This document shows positions 1 through 8,613 of a DNA stretch of 64,000 nucleotides, piece after piece. Position numbers and translations under genes: made by a program. Location of the stretch: positions 3,100,001 to 3,164,000 of the forward strand of contig NZ_CP017146.1 in the NCBI RefSeq assembly GCF_009930795.1. The letters run 5' to 3'. Below the pieces are notes generated by a model, which was given only the letters and a program-made list of their open reading frames with translations, ran no database searches and was not told the DNA's origin. This DNA is from Marisediminicola antarctica (GTDB lineage: Bacteria > Actinomycetota > Actinomycetes > Actinomycetales > Microbacteriaceae). Position 1 is the stretch's first letter, and every line of letters begins with the position of its first letter.

Positions 1-66
1 GGCCGTGCAGAACGCACAATCCATAATTCTGTCACAGTCGACCCTGCCGCCGCCACTCGTGGGAGG

Positions 67-570
67 TCAGCGCTCGGAGGGATCGATTCGGATGACGTCG
101 CCGTCGGTGGGAGTGACTCGGGTCGCGCGGTACTCGCCCTGCGGTAGTGCGACATGATCGAGGCTCGCGAAAACCGTCTCCACCCGTCGCCTCGCGGCGA
201 CCATGAGCTGCCAGAGCGCGACGCCGAACACCGCGAGCGAGGCCAGAGCGAGAAGCCCGCCGGTGAGCCCTGCGGCCAGTTCCGCCGACTGAGCGACGAA
301 GACGCCGTAGACGATCGCGATCAGATACCACGCGCCGAGCGAGATGACATCCGTCCAGGACAGGGCCTTGGTCGTCCGTACGGACTTGCGCGCCCACGTC
401 ACACCCAGCACAACGATCATCGATACGGTGAGTGCCGGCCAGGCGAGGAACACCAGCAGGTCCTGCGTGCCGAGGCCGGACGGGGAGATGCTCCTGGCGA
501 TCATGATCCAAGTGGGCAGCACAACGATCGCCGCGAGTTGGACCCAGTAGAAGGCCCGTCGTAACCACAT
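67..570 (-). CDS. hypothetical four-helix membrane protein
   Basis: A 167-residue protein that I do not recognise. It shows about four hydrophobic segments (roughly residues 7-25, 38-57, 75-93 and 98-120), followed by a charged cytosolic-looking tail rich in Arg, Asp and Thr. The short loops suggest an integral membrane protein with no catalytic motif. The ATG is preceded at six bases by a TACGCT box, so the transcript is probably leaderless. It is divergent from the methionine aminopeptidase gene and shares a 38-bp intergenic region with it. No function can be assigned. Confidence 0.7.
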   Translation of the reverse strand: MWLRRAFYWVQLAAIVVLPTWIMIARSISPSGLGTQDLLVFLAWPALTVSMIVVLGVTWARKSVRTTKALSWTDVISLGAWYLIAIVYGVFVAQSAELAAGLTGGLLALASLAVFGVALWQLMVAARRRVETVFASLDHVALPQGEYRATRVTPTDGDVIRIDPSER

Positions 571-576
571 TGTTCA

Positions 577-582
577 AGCGTA
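577..582 (-). promoter_or_regulatory. -10 box of a probable leaderless promoter for the membrane protein
   Basis: TACGCT on the minus strand, exactly six bases upstream of the ATG at 570. This spacing would place the transcription start on the A of the start codon. No convincing -35 box is visible. Confidence 0.5.
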
Positions 583-608
583 CAGATGGTTCGCGCAAGA
601 ATGGCTGA

Positions 609-1376
609 ATGATTGAGCTACGAACCCCTGCCGAGATCACCGAGATGCGCGCGGCGGGATCCTTCGTCGCTGACGTGCTCAGCGAGCTGACTGCGGCATC
701 CGCGGTCGGCGTCAACCTCCTCGATCTCGATGCGATCGCCCACCGGGCGATCCTGGCGAGGGGCGCCGAGAGCTGCTACATCGACTACCACCCGTCATTC
801 GGGGCAAGCCCGTTCGGCAAAGTGCTCTGCACTTCGGTCAACGATGCGGCGCTTCACGGTCTGCCCCACGACTACAACCTGCTCGACGGCGACCTTCTGA
901 GCCTCGACTTCGCGGTGGGTGTGGATGGCTGGGTCGCTGATTCCGCCGTGACGATAATTGTCGGCACTCCTCGGGACGAGGATCTGCGCCTCATTGAGGT
1001 GACCCAGGCAGCACTCGATGCTGGCATCGCCGCAGCAGTCCCCGGAAACCGGATCGGCGATATTTCGGCGGCGATCGGTGCGGTCGGACGCGCGGCCGGG
1101 TTCACGATCAACACTGACTTCGGTGGGCACGGCGTCGGACGCACAATGCACGGCGACCCGCACGTGCCTAATGACGGACGACCGGGTCGCGGGTTTCCCC
1201 TGCGCGCGGGTCTCGTGTTCGCGATCGAGCCGTGGCTCATGCACACGAGCGACCGTGTGTTCACGGATCCGGATGGCTGGACGTTGCGCAGCATGGATGG
1301 ATCCCGAGCCGCTCACGTCGAACATACTGTCGCAGTGACCGACGACGGACCACTCATCCTGACTGCGCGCGGCTGA
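609..1376 (+). CDS. map: type I methionine aminopeptidase
   Basis: Removes the initiator methionine from nascent proteins in the cytosol. The 255-residue length fits the catalytic domain without an N-terminal extension. All five metal ligands of the pita-bread fold are visible: D100, D111, H174 (in GGHGVGR), E207 (in FAIEP) and E238 (in HVEHT). The substrate-binding histidines H83 and H181 are also present. No strong Shine-Dalgarno sequence precedes the ATG. It stands alone rather than beside secY and adk as in many actinobacteria, so it may be a second copy; other map genes cannot be seen from this window. Confidence 0.93.
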   Translation: MIELRTPAEITEMRAAGSFVADVLSELTAASAVGVNLLDLDAIAHRAILARGAESCYIDYHPSFGASPFGKVLCTSVNDAALHGLPHDYNLLDGDLLSLDFAVGVDGWVADSAVTIIVGTPRDEDLRLIEVTQAALDAGIAAAVPGNRIGDISAAIGAVGRAAGFTINTDFGGHGVGRTMHGDPHVPNDGRPGRGFPLRAGLVFAIEPWLMHTSDRVFTDPDGWTLRSMDGSRAAHVEHTVAVTDDGPLILTARG

Positions 1377-1932
1377 GACGGTTCTCGCCAGCGGGGCCTG
1401 GGTCGGCGGGCATGGCCGGGCGAACCGCTCGCGTCGAGTTAGGGCGATGAGCTAAACACCGACGCTTTTCGCGCGGGTGATACGCCCCGCCGAGAATTGT
1501 TGACCGTCGTCAACCCGTCAGCAGGGGCCGCCCGAGATCGTGCGGTTCAGGCGGGCCCGTCCGCCTACCCGCCCATCGTCGGCGGTTGCGGCGCGCCCAA
1601 TCAGGGCCGCCCGCCCCATGTCGGCCAGCCCCACGCCTCCCGGCAAGGCCACCCATCACCGGCTGGTCCGACCTCCCGGCAAGGCCACCCATCACCGGCT
1701 GGTCCGACCTCCCGGCAAGGTCACCCATCACCGGCAAGCCCCACGCCTCCCGGCAAGGCCGCCCAGCGTCGCCAATGCGGCCCGGCGCGTTCGGTCCGGT
1801 GCAGCTTGCCCGTTGCCGCGTGTACTGCCGGGGGCGACTGTCGGGCTCGGCTGCCCACTAAGTCGTCCTCATGGTGCCACCTGCCGTTCGCCGGTCATGC
1901 CTTCACGCTCTCGGCCAGGGATAGCGCGTCGG
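1377..1932. other. non-coding interval with tandem repeats
   Basis: A 556-bp stretch between map and the broken DUF222 gene, with no supported gene. It contains a short inverted repeat at 1499-1514 (GTTGAC, four bases, GTCAAC) that could be an operator, and the 36-bp tandem repeat annotated separately. A 75-codon minus-strand reading frame at 1510-1737 exists only because 36 is a multiple of three. Confidence 0.6.
1636..1765. repeat. 36-bp direct tandem repeat, about 3.5 copies
   Basis: Two perfect 36-bp units (1636-1671 and 1672-1707) begin with CCTCCCGGCAAGGCCACCCA. A third, diverged unit starts at 1708, and a partial unit starts at 1746. The flanking string CCCCACGCCTCC occurs at both ends (1629-1640 and 1739-1750). 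There are no spacers between units, so this is not a CRISPR array. Confidence 0.85.
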
Positions 1933-3880
1933 TCAGCTGGCTTTTTTTCTGGTGATGGTGGTGATGGTGGGTGTTTTGCTGGGGAGTGGGATGAGGGTTT
2001 GGGTGGGGTCGATGGTTGTGGGTGGTTGGAGCCAGTAGTTGTTGTTGGTGTTGATGATTTCCCAGTGGTTGTCGTGGAGGAGGAGGTGGTGTCTGCGGCA
2101 GAGGAGGATTCCGTTGTCGATGTTGGTGGGTCCGTTGTCTCTGTCCCAGTGTTTGATGTGGTGGGCTTCGCACCAGGAGGGGGGTCGGTCGCAGGAGGGG
2201 AACATGCAGCCTCCGTCGCGGGTGGCGAGGGCGATGCGTTGGCGGGCGGTGAAGTGGCGTTTGGTGTGGCCGACGTTGAGGCATTGGCCGTCGTCGTCGA
2301 AGAGGACGGGGATGTGTCCGGTGTCGCAGAGGTTGCGCTGGATGGTCTCGATTGAGATCGGGTCGAGGGTTCCCTCGATCCATCCGTGGTCGGCGCTGAT
2401 CCCGGGCAGCAGCGGCAGCACCGGTGGCGGGGGTGGCTGGGGTGGGAGTGGTTGCAGGGATTGAGATGGCTGTGGCGTGGGGGCCGGCGATGCTGGGAGC
2501 GCGAGCGGGTCGACGTCTGGGGTGCGGTCGCCGGGGACGCTCGCGGTGCTGGTGCTGGTGCTGGTGCCGGCATTGGTGCCGGTTTCGGTCGCCACTCCGG
2601 TGCCGGTGCTGGTGCTGGTCGGCGTGCTGACGCGGGTGGCGGCGATGAAGCCGGTGCCGGTGCTCGCGTCGGTGCTTGTGCCAGTGGTGGGTGTGGTGTT
2701 GGTGGTGAGGTCTTTTTTGGTGATGATGAGTCGGACGGCGGGGCGGCGGGAGCCGAACATGGTGCCGGGGTCGGCGTCGGTGGCGATGCGGATCATGCCG
2801 ATCAGGGCGTCGGCGAGGATCTGCTCGTCGGTGCGGGGGTCCTCGACCAGTTTCTGGGCTTTGGCTTTCTCTTCCGGATCGATGAATCGGGGTCCGCCGC
2901 GTCGCGGGGACAGGATCGTGGACAGGGCCGAGTCGAGCAGGGCGCCGTCTTCGGGGTGCAGGTGCCAGATGCCGTGGTGCATGCCGTCGGCGGTGCGCCA
3001 TTTCCGCACTGCGCGCAGGTCGTACTGCTCCTTCTCCCGCCGGCGGATGCCCTCGCTGTCGAGCTCGTCCCGCAACCGCCGGGCGAGGCGTTGCACCTCG
3101 TCCGCACCCAGCACCCGACCGGCGCCGGCACTACCGGGGTTACCGCGGGGTTACCGCGGGGTTACCGGGGTTACCGGGGTTACCGGGGTTACCGGGGTTA
3201 CCGGGGTTACCGGGGTTACCGGGGTTACCGGGGTTACCGGGGTCGCCGGGGTTGATGGCGGTGATGAGGTGTTCCGCGGCGGCGGTGAGCTGCTCGGCGG
3301 TGACGGCGTCATCGATCCCGCCCAACCCGCGCCGGATTGCTTCGGCCCCATCGAGGGAGAGGAGCCCGGCGGCGACCGCCCGCGCGATCGGCGCCTGCCA
3401 TACCGGCATACCGACCGGGAAACGCGGATCCGCAGTGGACGCTGGGCCGGCCGGGGAGCCCGGATCGAACACCGGCGCACCAGCGGTCGGCGCACCAGCG
3501 GTGGGCGTGCCGCCGGTGGCGGTGGGATCGGCGGCGGCGAGGGCTTCGGCGGCTTCGGTCTCGGCGAGCAGGGTGCCGATCTGGACCAGTTTCGCGGCCT
3601 CGGCCCTGGTGCTGCCGGAGATCGATTGGATCAACGCCTCCGCGCTGACGAACCCGGCACTGATCGCCAGCCCGGCATGACCCAGGGCCCGGTCGGAGTG
3701 CTTCGCGATCGCCGCCGCGATCCACGCCGCATAGGTATCCACCGCACGACGCAGCGCGGTGACCGAGCGTTGCGCGGCGAACAGGGACGCATCATCCAGG
3801 GCCGTGAACTCCCCCGCGCACGCCCCAAGGCCAGCGACGGTGTCAGCCGTGTCGCGGAGGGTGTTCGGGAGCTGTTCCAT
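1933..3880 (-). pseudogene. DUF222/13E12-family HNH endonuclease gene, frame-broken
   Basis: The N-terminal part (3880 to 3140, 246 residues from an ATG with GGGAG upstream) carries the helical DUF222 domain. It ends in a Gly-Asn-Pro repeat and an in-repeat TAA. The C-terminal part, in another frame (3114 to 1933), continues with the second half of DUF222, a long Thr/Ser/Gly tract and Pro-rich linker, and an HNH nuclease domain (CEAHHIKHW, then a Cys-x2-HH). Removing the four extra bases from two 11-bp repeat units would join the two parts exactly in frame. The family is multicopy in actinobacteria and of uncertain function. A sequencing error in the repeat is the main alternative. Confidence 0.8.
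3131..3242. repeat. 9-bp tandem repeat (TTACCGGGG) with two 11-bp variants
   Basis: Nine perfect 9-bp units run from 3162 to 3242 and encode Gly-Asn-Pro on the minus strand. They are followed by two units carrying an extra CG (3140-3150 and 3151-3161) and one ordinary unit at 3131-3139. The two longer units change the reading frame and create the stop that splits the DUF222 gene. Confidence 0.95.
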
Positions 3881-4206
3881 GCCACAATTCTCCCACTTCG
3901 AACACACTTTCGAAAGAGGAAATGGCTGATGGGGATAAGAATCTTTCCACAAGGGCTGTGCAGGAGAAGACGCGGCGCAGGAGAGCACCCGGCGCAGGGG
4001 AAGACGCAGCGGAAACGCACCGAACTTGACGCGGTGGGACAGCACGCGGCGCGGGCTGGACTAGTCTCCGCGCGCCACGCACGAGAGGCGGCGCCATAAG
4101 GGACCAGCCGCAGACCCCGCCCGGCCCGGAATGCCCTCACCAGCGTGGCCCGACCACCCCCAACCCAGTGGAGGCACACTCGGTCGGCCGCGATGCGGCC
4201 CGGAGG
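3881..4206. other. intergenic interval, nothing supported
   Basis: This 326-bp stretch lies between the DUF222 start and the trmD stop. It contains imperfect direct repeats built on GGCGCAGG (about 3965-4010) but no supported gene, and no obvious terminator for trmD was found. Confidence 0.5.
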
Positions 4207-4914
4207 CTAAACGGCAGGCGGAAGCAGGTCCGGGCGCACCCGACGGGTGCGCTCGAGTTGCTGCTCGCGGCGCCACGCCGCGATCGCGCCGTGGTTACCG
4301 CTCAGCAACACCGGGGGCACCTCGAGGCCACGCCAGGCGGCTGGCTTGGTGTAGCTCGGATACTCGAGCAGCCCGTCGGAGTGGCTCTCCTCGACGAGGC
4401 TCGCGGGGTTGCCGACGACACCGGGGATGAGACGGCCGATCGCCTCGATCATCGCCATCGTTGCGATCTCGCCGCCGTTGAGCACATAGTCACCCATGCT
4501 CACCAAGCGCACCCGCGCGCGCGTGGACGCGTAGTCGACGACGCGCTGGTCGATGCCCTCATACCGCCCGCACCCGAAGATCAGCTGGCGTTCGGTCGCG
4601 AACTCCTGTGCCATAGCCTGCGTGAACAGCTCTCCCGCCGGCGATGGGAAGATGATGACGGGTTCGGTGACGCCCCGTGCCTCGCTGGCGTAGAGGATGC
4701 TGTCGACCGCGTCGCCCCAGGGCTCCGGCCGCATGACCATGCCCGCTCCCCCGCCGTACGGTGTGTCGTCGACGGTGCGGTGGCGGTCGTAGGCATAGTC
4801 GCGCAGGTCGTGCACGCCCAGCCCGATGCGTCCGGCCTGTCTGGCCTTGCCGAGCAGGGACACGTCGAGCACCGAGAAGAACTCCGGGAAGATCGTCACG
4901 ATGTCGATGCGCAT
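4207..4914 (-). CDS. trmD: tRNA (guanine-N1)-methyltransferase
   Basis: Methylates G37 of tRNAs reading CNN codons, using S-adenosylmethionine, to prevent +1 frameshifting. The 235-residue protein has the SPOUT knot signatures [12 protein letters not shown] and [11 protein letters not shown] and the N-terminal [14 protein letters not shown] chose the ATG at 4914 because AGGTGG lies five bases upstream, overlapping the end of rimM; a GTG at 4923 directly after the rimM stop is possible. It is the last gene of the rpsP-KH-rimM-trmD operon. Confidence 0.97.
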   Translation of the reverse strand: MRIDIVTIFPEFFSVLDVSLLGKARQAGRIGLGVHDLRDYAYDRHRTVDDTPYGGGAGMVMRPEPWGDAVDSILYASEARGVTEPVIIFPSPAGELFTQAMAQEFATERQLIFGCGRYEGIDQRVVDYASTRARVRLVSMGDYVLNGGEIATMAMIEAIGRLIPGVVGNPASLVEESHSDGLLEYPSYTKPAAWRGLEVPPVLLSGNHGAIAAWRREQQLERTRRVRPDLLPPAV

Positions 4915-4923
4915 TGCTTCCAC

Positions 4924-5571
4924 CTAGACGGTCGCCTCGGGAGCCGGATCTTCCTCAGTCGTCGACACGTCGTCGGGGAGCTCGACGTCGGGCAACTCCT
5001 CCTCGGGCAGGTCTTCGAAGAGTCCGGGTGGCGGGGTCATCGTCACCGTTCCGGTCTTCACATCGACGGCGGGAACGAACGCCTTCACGAATGGGACGAG
5101 CACCTCAGCGCCCGACTCTGTCGTGACGAGGAGCAGATCCTGTGACGGGAAGTGGTCGACGCGGCTCACGACGCCGATCTTGACGTCATCGCGAATTACC
5201 GCGAGGCCGACGAGCTGGTGGTCGTACCAGGCATCATCCTCGGCCGGAGATTCGGCGAGGTCCTGATTGACCCACAGGATTGCCTTGATGAGTGCCTCGG
5301 CCGCCGAGCGATCGGGCACGTCCTTGAAGAATGCGACAGCGTGACTGTTGTACCACTTGAGCTCGATGAGCTCGAGGTTCTTCCCGTGCCAGGGTGACGA
5401 GGTAGGCACCTGCAGCTGGAACACGGACCCCGGAGCGAACCTTCGCTCCGGGTCATCCGTGTACAGCTCGACCTTGATCGCGCCTTTGAGTCCGTGCGCC
5501 TTAGTGAGGCGCCCGACCCGCAGCTGCGTCTGGCCCGTGGGGGACTGACTAGAAATCGGTATCCACCACAT
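4924..5571 (-). CDS. rimM: 16S rRNA processing protein RimM
   Basis: Assembly factor for the head of the 30S subunit; it binds ribosomal protein S19. The 215-residue protein has the RimM N-domain start (LRVGRLTKAHGLKGAIKVE) and the PRC-barrel C-domain (WYDHQLVGL and further), then an acidic tail ending in Pro-Glu-Ala-Thr-Val. The start is uncertain: the ATG at 5571 overlaps the upstream KH gene by 23 bases and has no clear Shine-Dalgarno sequence, and no closer ATG, GTG or TTG exists in frame. It is probably translationally coupled to that gene. Confidence 0.9.
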   Translation of the reverse strand: MWWIPISSQSPTGQTQLRVGRLTKAHGLKGAIKVELYTDDPERRFAPGSVFQLQVPTSSPWHGKNLELIELKWYNSHAVAFFKDVPDRSAAEALIKAILWVNQDLAESPAEDDAWYDHQLVGLAVIRDDVKIGVVSRVDHFPSQDLLLVTTESGAEVLVPFVKAFVPAVDVKTGTVTMTPPPGLFEDLPEEELPDVELPDDVSTTEEDPAPEATV

Positions 5572-5785
5572 CGACGCGCACTCGCTTGCCATCGGCGATC
5601 GCCGAGACGAGAGTGCGGAGCGCCTTCGCGGTGCGGCCGGCGCGCCCGATGACACGACCGAGGTCCTCGGAGTGCACTCGCACCTCGAGGACGTCGCCGC
5701 GCGGGGAGTTCTTTTCCACGACCTGCACGTCGTCAGGGTGATCGACGATCCCCTTGACTAGGTGCTCAAGCGCTCCGGCCAGCAC
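5549..5785 (-). CDS. KH-domain RNA-binding protein (KhpA/YlqC family)
   Basis: A 78-residue single KH domain with the loop VIGRAGRTAKALR that contacts RNA. Family members bind many RNAs, often with a KhpB/Jag partner, and affect cell division and ribosome assembly. It lies three bases after the rpsP stop and overlaps rimM, the standard bacterial position for this gene. Confidence 0.93.
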   Translation of the reverse strand: MLAGALEHLVKGIVDHPDDVQVVEKNSPRGDVLEVRVHSEDLGRVIGRAGRTAKALRTLVSAIADGKRVRVDVVDTDF

Positions 5786-5788
5786 TGG

Positions 5789-6250
5789 CTACGCCTTGTC
5801 GGCGTCGACCGACGCTGCAGCGTCAGCCTCGGGTGCGGCGGCCTCGTCGGAAGCCTCGGCGACGGGCGCTTCTTCTACCTTCGGGGCGGGGGCGGGGGCT
5901 TCGGCCTTGGGCTTGAGCACCGCCTTCTTCTTCTCGTCGACCTGGAAGACAGCCTTCGGCTCGGCGACCTTGACGGTGCTCACGGCATCCTTGTCGCCCT
6001 TGAAGCGGCCCCAGTCACCGGTGAGCTTCAGCAGCGCGGCGACCTGCTCGGTCGGCTGGGCGCCAACGCCGAGCCAGTACTGCACACGGTCGGACTTGAC
6101 CTCGATGACCGAGGGCTCCTGCGTGGGGTGGTAGATGCCGATCTCTTCGATGGCACGGCCGTCGCGCTTGGTGCGCGAATCGGCGACGACGATACGGTAG
6201 TAAGGAGCGCGGATCTTGCCCATGCGCTTCAAACGAATCTTTACAGCCAC
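5789..6250 (-). CDS. rpsP: 30S ribosomal protein S16
   Basis: Structural protein of the 30S body. The S16 core occupies residues 1-85 ([23 protein letters not shown]). It is followed by a roughly 65-residue Ala/Pro/Glu-rich tail, so the total of 153 is longer than the usual 80-90; such tails are common in actinobacteria. The GTG at 6250 is chosen because AGGAGA lies four bases upstream and it fits the family start. First gene of the operon with KH, rimM and trmD. Confidence 0.97.
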   Translation of the reverse strand: MAVKIRLKRMGKIRAPYYRIVVADSRTKRDGRAIEEIGIYHPTQEPSVIEVKSDRVQYWLGVGAQPTEQVAALLKLTGDWGRFKGDKDAVSTVKVAEPKAVFQVDEKKKAVLKPKAEAPAPAPKVEEAPVAEASDEAAAPEADAAASVDADKA

Positions 6251-6426
6251 AATTCTCCTGAGGTTTCTTAAGTGGTTGAACTGATGGCGTGAGCGTGGGG
6301 GCACACTCGACACGAGCTCGAAGGGAATCCGTCGCTGCCTGATTAGAGGGTCGGGCATGCGAGGACTCGACTGACCATTCTGTCAGAGAATCGGCCCACG
6401 CGGGAACACCCCGTTCGATATACCCG

Positions 6427-7338
6427 TCAGCGCACGCGTGAGCGGCGGCGCGACAGGCCGACCCCGGCGAGGCACACTCCTCCGCCGACGATCGCGGGCA
6501 CGGTCGGCACCTCCGCGAACACGAGGAACCCGAGCACGATGACGAGCGGCGGAACAACGTAGGTCGAGATGCCGAGCTGGCCCGCCGGCATGCGCGAGAG
6601 GGCATAAGCCCAGGTGCTGAACGCGAGCGCGGTGGGCACGGCCCCGAGATAGACCGCGCCTGCGACTGCGGATGCTGGAGCGTCGCGCACGTCGGCCGCA
6701 AGCTGCCCTACGAACGGCAGGCACGCGACCGCACCGATCGTGCAGCCGAGCCAGGTGACCTGGGCTGCGGGGAGCCGCCGGAGGGCGGGCTTCTGCAATA
6801 GAACACCGATTGCGTAGGTGACCGCCGCGGCCAGGCACCAGAGCACCCCCGACCCGTCGCCGAGGCTTCCGCCGCCCGAGCCCAAGCCGATCATGAGCAC
6901 CCCGGAAAACGCGACGCCGGCGCCGATCGCGAGCCACCTGCTGATGCCCTCCCCGAGGAACAGTCCGGCTCCGAGGGCGATGAGCACCGGGCCGATGTTG
7001 ACGATCATCGCGGTCGTCCCCGCGTCGAGGGTCTGCTCGGCGATGTTGAGTGCGATGTTGTAGACCCCGAACCAGGCAACGCCGAACCCGGTGATCAGCA
7101 TCCACTCCCTGCGGGTCGGCGCGACCCAGCGGCGGCCGATGAGCAGGAGGCCGAGCAACAGCGACCCGACAAGCAGCCGCGCAAGCGCAAGCCCCCCGCC
7201 CGAGAAATGCGGGCCGACGCCGCGAATGACGATGAACGCGCTCGCCCAGGCAACGATCGTGACGAGGATGGCGAGGAGCACAAGCGGGGGAATTCCGCCG
7301 ACGGGTCGGACGGGCGGCACGGGCGCTCGGAGGGTCAC
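6427..7338 (-). CDS. EamA-family (drug/metabolite superfamily) transporter
   Basis: A 303-residue integral membrane protein with about ten helices arranged as two EamA halves. The first half begins VTIVAWASAFIVIRG and the second near residue 165. Such proteins export amino acids, nucleobases or other metabolites; the substrate cannot be deduced. It ends in an Arg-rich cytosolic tail. The GTG start at 7338 lies six bases after a TAGCGT box, suggesting a leaderless transcript. It is divergent from the YbdK-type ligase. Confidence 0.88.
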   Translation of the reverse strand: MTLRAPVPPVRPVGGIPPLVLLAILVTIVAWASAFIVIRGVGPHFSGGGLALARLLVGSLLLGLLLIGRRWVAPTRREWMLITGFGVAWFGVYNIALNIAEQTLDAGTTAMIVNIGPVLIALGAGLFLGEGISRWLAIGAGVAFSGVLMIGLGSGGGSLGDGSGVLWCLAAAVTYAIGVLLQKPALRRLPAAQVTWLGCTIGAVACLPFVGQLAADVRDAPASAVAGAVYLGAVPTALAFSTWAYALSRMPAGQLGISTYVVPPLVIVLGFLVFAEVPTVPAIVGGGVCLAGVGLSRRRSRVR

Positions 7339-7344
7339 GGAGCA

Positions 7345-7350
7345 ACGCTA
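7345..7350 (-). promoter_or_regulatory. -10 box of a probable leaderless promoter for the EamA transporter
   Basis: TAGCGT on the minus strand, six bases before the GTG at 7338. No clear -35 hexamer. Confidence 0.5.
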
Positions 7351-7461
7351 TCCGCATCCGGACCCCAACCGATGCGAAAAACGGAGCGCGTCCTGCCGCG
7401 CCGGTGCAAGATAGAACGAGGGGCGCCCGGTGAGAGGCGCACCCCTGACGGAGGTGGCACC

Positions 7462-8595
7462 GTGCGGATCGACTTCGCGAAGTCCGAGCGCTCGACGCTC
7501 GGCATCGAGTGGGAACTCGCTCTCGTCGACCACGCGAGCGGCGAGCTCGCACCGGCTGCACCCGAGATCCTCGGCGCGGTCGAGCTGCCCGACGGCCTCG
7601 ACAACCCGCACATCACCGCCGAGCTGCTCACCAACACGGTCGAGATCGTAACGGGGGTGCACCGCACCGTCGCCGACGGGGTGGCCGACCTGATGCGGAC
7701 GATCGATGCCGTGCGGGAGGTCGCCGACCCGATGGGGGTCGAGCTCATGTGCGCCGGAACCCACCCATTCAGCCAGTGGTTCATGCAGCAGGTCACCGAC
7801 AAGGAGCGCTACCAGACCCTCATCGACCGCACCCAGTGGTGGGGGCGGCAGATGATGATCTGGGGGGTCCACGTGCACGTCGGCATCGAGGACCGCGACA
7901 AGATCATGCCGATCATGAACGGCCTGCTGAGGTGGTTGCCGCACTTCCAGTCCCTGTCGGCGTCAAGCCCGTTCTTCGCCGGCGAGGCGACCGGCTACGC
8001 GTCGAGCCGGGCGATGCTCTTCCAGCAGTTGCCGACCGCCGGGCTGCCGCCTCAGTTCGGGGCCTGGGCAAACTACGAGGGCATGGTCGACGACATGCTC
8101 CACGTCGGGGTCATCGACCACTACAACGAGCTTCGCTGGGACATCCGTCCCTCCGCCCGCTGGGGAACGCTCGAGATGCGGGTCTCCGACGGCCTCGCAA
8201 CCACGCAGGAGGTGGGCGCGATCGCGGCCCTGACCCAGTGCCTGGTCGAGGAGCTCTCGACGGCGATCGACCGCGGCGAGGAGATCGCGACGATGCCCTC
8301 GTGGTTCGTGCGCGAGAACAAGTGGCGTGCCGCGCGCTACGGGCTGGATGCGATCGTGATTCAGGATGCCGCGGGCAACGAGCTTCCGGTGAGGGACGAC
8401 CTGCGTGACATGGTCGTGCGCCTCGAACCGATCGCCGCGCGGCTTGGCTGCCTCGACGAGCTTGCAGGCATCACCTCAATCCTCGAGAAGGGGGCGAGCT
8501 ACCAGCGGCAGCTGCGCGTGGCGGAGGCGACCGGTGGTTCGCTCAAGGCCGTGGTGGCGTCCCTCGTGAAGGAGTTGCGCGACGGCCTCCGCTAG
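7462..8595 (+). CDS. YbdK-type carboxylate-amine ligase (GCS2 family)
   Basis: A 377-residue protein of the glutamate-cysteine ligase type 2 family, ATP-dependent enzymes that join a carboxylate to an amine, weakly glutamate to cysteine in the E. coli homologue. Visible family features are LGIEWELALVD at the N terminus, ICGVHVHVG-like IWGVHVHVGI near residue 133, and RPSARWGTLEMR. The GTG at 7462 follows GGAGGT by five bases. A longer frame upstream has no such support. The physiological substrate is unknown; an ergothioneine-related EgtA role is less likely because no egt genes are nearby. Confidence 0.85.
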   Translation: MRIDFAKSERSTLGIEWELALVDHASGELAPAAPEILGAVELPDGLDNPHITAELLTNTVEIVTGVHRTVADGVADLMRTIDAVREVADPMGVELMCAGTHPFSQWFMQQVTDKERYQTLIDRTQWWGRQMMIWGVHVHVGIEDRDKIMPIMNGLLRWLPHFQSLSASSPFFAGEATGYASSRAMLFQQLPTAGLPPQFGAWANYEGMVDDMLHVGVIDHYNELRWDIRPSARWGTLEMRVSDGLATTQEVGAIAALTQCLVEELSTAIDRGEEIATMPSWFVRENKWRAARYGLDAIVIQDAAGNELPVRDDLRDMVVRLEPIAARLGCLDELAGITSILEKGASYQRQLRVAEATGGSLKAVVASLVKELRDGLR

Positions 8596-8613
8596 CCCCG
8601 CCCGGCCTCCCAG

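Noticed and set aside
1510-1737. 75-codon minus-strand frame with a 12-residue repeat
   Set aside because: It is open only because the 36-bp repeat is a multiple of three; no promoter, no Shine-Dalgarno sequence and no known family.
1636-1765. CRISPR array
   Set aside because: The units are directly adjacent with no spacers, and no cas genes are nearby.
1540-4099. Long plus-strand open frames (up to 540 codons) over the DUF222 gene
   Set aside because: They are antisense to a gene with clear DUF222 and HNH motifs, and their translations are low-complexity Gly/Arg/Val runs from GC-rich repeats.
7207-7461. N-terminal extension of the YbdK-type ligase
   Set aside because: It overlaps the EamA start and promoter; the GTG at 7462 has a good Shine-Dalgarno sequence and fits family length.
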